DNA from: Struthidea cinerea | Lineage: Eukaryota > Chordata > Aves > Passeriformes > Corcoracidae | Assembly: GCA_013397865.1 (NCBI GenBank) | Contig: VZTI01005557.1 | Coordinates: 304,662-368,661, forward strand | Direction of reading: 5' to 3' | Length of the DNA: 64,000 bases | Shown here: piece after piece, positions 60,586 through 64,000 of the stretch | Layout: each line of letters begins with the position of its first letter | Numbering within the stretch: position 1 is the stretch's first letter | Notes under the pieces: model-generated | Seen by the model: only the letters and a program-made list of their open reading frames with translations | Told to the model about the DNA's origin: nothing | Database searches by the model: none | Position numbers and translations under genes: made by a program

Positions 60586-62229
60586 CACCATTCATTCCAT
60601 AGCATTTACAAACCAACAGGTGGGAAGCATCACCTTGGAGACAGGCACCTGTAAAATTGCTTACTAAGGTATGTGCTCCCAAATTCAAGGCATGGAAAAC
60701 CCAAGGGTTTCATAACAAAATGTGGAAAACCCCCAACAAATATTCCAATGCTCCCTTTCAGGCCACACCCCAAAAGTAAGAGAGACTATAATGGACAAAT
60801 CCTCCTCTGGCAGGGGGCCAGAGCCAGAGCACCTCTTGCCCAGTCCCAACCCACTTCACCCCATGCAAAATTCCTGCAGGAGCAGGCTGGCACAACACAG
60901 ACACTCCATGGCATTGTCCCTTTGCTCATGGCAGCAATGCCAGCTCATGGTTAGCGTCTCGGTGTCTGGCCAAAGCACATGGCAGACGGCTGTCTGAACC
61001 TGGGACCTGGGAAAATGGGGATAACATCAGGAAAAAACAAAAACATCTTACGTACCTACTGCTCCCATCTCATCCCGCTCTGGGAGAAGCCTCCTTGCCG
61101 TGGACTGAGTCAGCGCCCGGTCTTGTGGTCCCTCAGCTCTCCATGGAGCTGCTGCCTGCTCCAGGCTTGGGGCTCTTGGCACATGGCATTCCACGTGCTG
61201 TGTCCCATCTGCTGCTACAGCCAGCACTGGGAGCAGTGGCGTGGTTATTTCCACCCTGTTTGGGCTGGTTTGGCCCACCTGTGTGTGTGAATGCAGCTGC
61301 CCAGCGGGTCAGGATGGAGCAACAGCCCCTATCCCTACCCTTTGAAAAATCTCCCCAGATGTTCATGGGATCTTAGGTTACCACAAAGTATCTGCCTGGA
61401 TCTGGGCTTTGATTCTCCACTCTGAAGCTTTATTCCAGGCTGGCTGGGGCAGTGCCTCTCCCTCAGAGACCACAACTGACAGTTCTCCTCTCAGGGAGAG
61501 GGAGGAATGGGGCAGTGGTTGCATTTTGAGGGTGGGGAGAGGGAAAGGCTGTTTGAGGCCATGGGACAGCTGCAGGGCTGGTGAGGATGATCAGGAATCG
61601 CCTTCTTTCTCCTTCTCTGGGTGGGATGGTGAGGTGGATGTCTCACCTCTGCCAGCTGTAACAAACATGGGGGGCTGAGCTCCAGCGTAGATGTGTCACC
61701 TCCCCCACCTGCTCCGCTGGTGAGAGTGGCTTCATTCTGCAAAATAAGCACAGACAGAGAAGCTGAAATTGCCAAGTGGGAATTCAGTTTGTGTTCACGC
61801 TGAGAACTGGCCAAAGAAGGAGAAAACATCCATCTCAGGAGGGTTTTCAAGATTTGGACCCTTGGCTTCACGTTTTGGTATGTTCAAACATGATCTGTCA
61901 ACTCCCATCAAGGGAAACAAGAGGAAGAACAAACAACCCAGTAGAGTCTGCTAAAGTCAGGGCTGCCATGGCTAGAAAGTTCATGAAGCACATGGCTAAA
62001 AATAGATTGGTCTGAACTCATGATGTGAACACAAATCCACACTCCACAACTGGATATTGTGGGGTTCCTTTCTCTCTTGCTGTGCTAAATCCTGGAGCAT
62101 TAGGAAGTGAAATGCAAAAACAGCTCTTAAAAGCAATAATAATCCCCCTATCAAAATTAAAGCTCAGCTATGCAACTTCCACGTTCCTCAGCCTTTTATT
62201 TGTGTTTGAGAAAATTTATGGTAAGGATT
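60586..62229. other. Unique intergenic DNA
   Basis: No gene recognised. Confidence 0.5.
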
Positions 62230-62610
62230 TTACTTACCTGAGCTTTGGTTGTCTCCAATATTAGTAGGCCGCAAATGAATTGAGTGGATGATGCAAAAAT
62301 GAGTGCCAATAAAATATTTACACCAATTTTTCATTCTGTGTGAAACTTCTTTTATATATATGCATATACGTAATACTATAAATAATAGAAATTATGCTCA
62401 TATTTTGTACTAGGGATGTAAACACTGGTCCCAACAGCAGTGGCAAATGAACCACTCACATTTTCTGATTGCATAATTTGCCTAGAGGATGGACACATAA
62501 TTACACTATAATTAAGTATAATAAACAGAGAAAATGATTTGAGAAGGAAAAATTATCACAGCCTCAACCACATCAGCCAGAAGCTCTCTTCTAATTAAGT
62601 TATTTTACTA
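62230..62610. other. AT-rich candidate conserved non-coding block
   Basis: About 380 bases of AT-rich unique sequence with many homeodomain-like cores (TAATTA, ATTAAG, TAATTAAG) and few simple repeats apart from a short TATA run near 62,351. It resembles the other AT-rich candidate blocks. Confidence 0.3.
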
Positions 62611-63759
62611 AACAAAATGTTTTTAAGGTGGGTCTGCTTTGAAATTGTACATTATAGACCATGTAATGCAATGTACTTAATAAGTAAAACACGGCTTGTG
62701 TATGGACAGATGTTATCTGATAGGACTCATGAAACACACAACCACTGGGTCCAGCCCAGCCAGGTGCTGAGTCCCTCACAGCCCCGGTCCAGGGAGCAGA
62801 CCCTGAGTGCTGCTCTGGGAAATTGCAGCCTTTCATTTGCACTCCCTCATGGGCTCATAGTATATTACTTGTTTGTTTGGGTTTCTTTCTGATTTAAGGC
62901 AGAAATGAGAGCAGCAGGTAATTCTGATGCTGTCATCCTGTAATGATACAGGGGAGGCAAAGGACAAGAAAGAGGCTGCTCAAGCTGGCCCAGATAGCTC
63001 CTGGTGTTTGGAGTTGAGTCTTGAAGCATTACTCCCTTTCAAAAGCTTTACCCTCACTGATGGGGCTCAGTGCTTGACAAAATGAGAAGATGGGAGCTGT
63101 CTCTAATGTTGCTGTGGCTGAAGGAATCCAAATCAGTGGTTTCTGAACTACAGGACTCAGGAGAATCCCCTAATCTGCTCCTGTACATGGCAAAGGCCAC
63201 TGGACACCCTCCAGCTCACTCCTCTTATAACTACAGCTTATTTTTTCAAACACTTGCCCCCAGCCACTCAGGGACTGCAGGAGCTCTTAGTAGAGCCTTG
63301 GAGCGTTACTCTGCAGGAAGCTACTGCTCCTGTTCCCCACCACCACAAAAAGTAAAACGTGTTCAGCTTCAAGTTTCAGCCAGAAGATGTCTGGATACAT
63401 CTGCCTCATTTCCACATTTGCCTTCCTCTCGTGAGTACCTGGAGATTGCGATCAAGCCTCTCTTCAAGCCTCTCTCCTGTAAGCTCATTGCTACCTGATA
63501 CCAATCTCTGCTGGTTTCCTGGCTCTTCAAGGCTCCTACAGCCTTTGCAATGTTCTTTGGGAAGATCTCTGTGTATCAGCAACCTGATTTCTTAACTATT
63601 CACTCCCTTCTTCAGTTCCTGAGTCACTTGTAATATTTACTTGCAATGATTCAGGTTTTCTTTCAGGTCATTGTAAGAAACAGCATAACTTCAGTAGCAC
63701 AGCCTGTTGGTACCTGCTTGGGATGAGATCTAAGAAGGGACTTGCATCCATAGGAGAAA
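62611..63759. other. Unique intergenic DNA
   Basis: No gene recognised. A 142-codon frame at 63,070-63,498 has no family match. Confidence 0.5.
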
Positions 63760-63895
63760 ATGTCCCTGGACAAGGCCAGGTGGGATGGGGCCCCAATCTA
63801 GTGGGTGACATCCCTGCTCATGGCAGGTTGGAAGGTTGGAAGCAGATGATCTTTAGGGTCCCTTCCAACCCAACCCATTCTATTCTATGATTCTG
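63760..63895 (+). mobile_element. CR1 LINE 3' tail
   Basis: A short 5'-truncated CR1 copy: TGTCCCTGGACAAGGCCAGG, GTGGGATGGGGCCCCAATC, TCCCTGCTCATGGCAGG, GATGATCTTTAGGGTCCCTT, and the terminal CATTCTATTCTATGATTCTG. A few bases (GGAAGGTT) are duplicated before the GATGATC stretch. The avian-type ending is the clearest lineage marker in the window. Confidence 0.96.
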
Positions 63896-63953
63896 AGGAC
63901 AATCCACAGGAACAAGAAACTGTGCCCTAAAATATCAGTTGTGCACAGCAGCA

Positions 63954-64000
63954 CAAGGTCCTTGAATTGAAACATGATGTTCAAGGTCCTTGAACATCAT
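63954..64000. repeat. Palindrome and direct repeat at the window edge
   Basis: CAAGGTCCTTGAA occurs twice (63,954-63,966 and 63,982-63,994). The second copy is the centre of a perfect palindrome, 63,974-64,000: 13-nt arms ATGATGTTCAAGG and CCTTGAACATCAT around one T. It may continue past the window. Confidence 0.85.

Noticed and set aside
60818..60838. CTCF-like GGCAGGGGGCCAG
   Set aside because: Only the G-rich centre agrees with the motif.
1..64000. CRISPR arrays, operons, phage or bacterial defence systems
   Set aside because: The sequence is vertebrate: CR1 and MIR repeats, a SOX9 UTR and no dense reading frames.

Overview
This window is vertebrate nuclear DNA, almost certainly from a bird. 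The reasons are: avian-type CR1 retrotransposon 3' ends (47054-47254 and 63760-63895), only a light load of old repeats, no bacterial-style gene packing, and a highly conserved 3' untranslated region at the left edge. I recognise positions 1 to about 1140 as the last ~1.1 kb of the SOX9 3'UTR on the + strand. Long blocks match my memory of the human SOX9 mRNA tail: the TATATGGGTTTAACCCC block, the run through the GTGGATAATCCAC motif, the AGGTGGAACATTTGGATAAG block, and the terminal CAGATAATAAAT signal. I made no alignment. The species cannot be named from this sequence.

The remaining ~63 kb is then the intergenic desert downstream of SOX9, and I find no protein-coding exon, tRNA, rRNA or CRISPR in it. 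Open reading frames of 60 to 239 codons occur throughout on both strands. None shows recognisable domains, and several run antisense to dead CR1 copies, so I treat them all as chance.

Layout: 1-1140 SOX9 3'UTR with two poly(A) signals, an AU-rich nonamer, a Pumilio-type site and a miR-140-5p seed match. 1141-9344 is unique sequence with microsatellites and a G-run. 9345-9600 is a decayed MIR/CORE-type SINE. 9880-11600 is AT-rich sequence of conserved-element character. 12825-14480 is an old CR1 LINE with an endonuclease remnant and a deleted reverse-transcriptase core. 14481-47053 is unique DNA with two small CpG-enriched patches (17.6 and 18.9 kb) and several candidate regulatory blocks. 47054-47254 is a CR1 3' tail. 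49600-50625 is an older CR1 that still shows the FADD polymerase motif. 57085-57405 is a MIR-type SINE with an internal duplication. 58500-58800 is a block with a possible minus-strand MIR. 63760-63895 is a CR1 3' tail, followed by a 27-nt palindrome at the window edge.

How the parts may work together: the SOX9 flanking deserts are known to hold long-range enhancers (neural crest, brain, cartilage, gonad). The unexplained AT-rich blocks here are candidates for such elements, but I cannot show conservation without alignment. I found no previously undescribed system that I can support.
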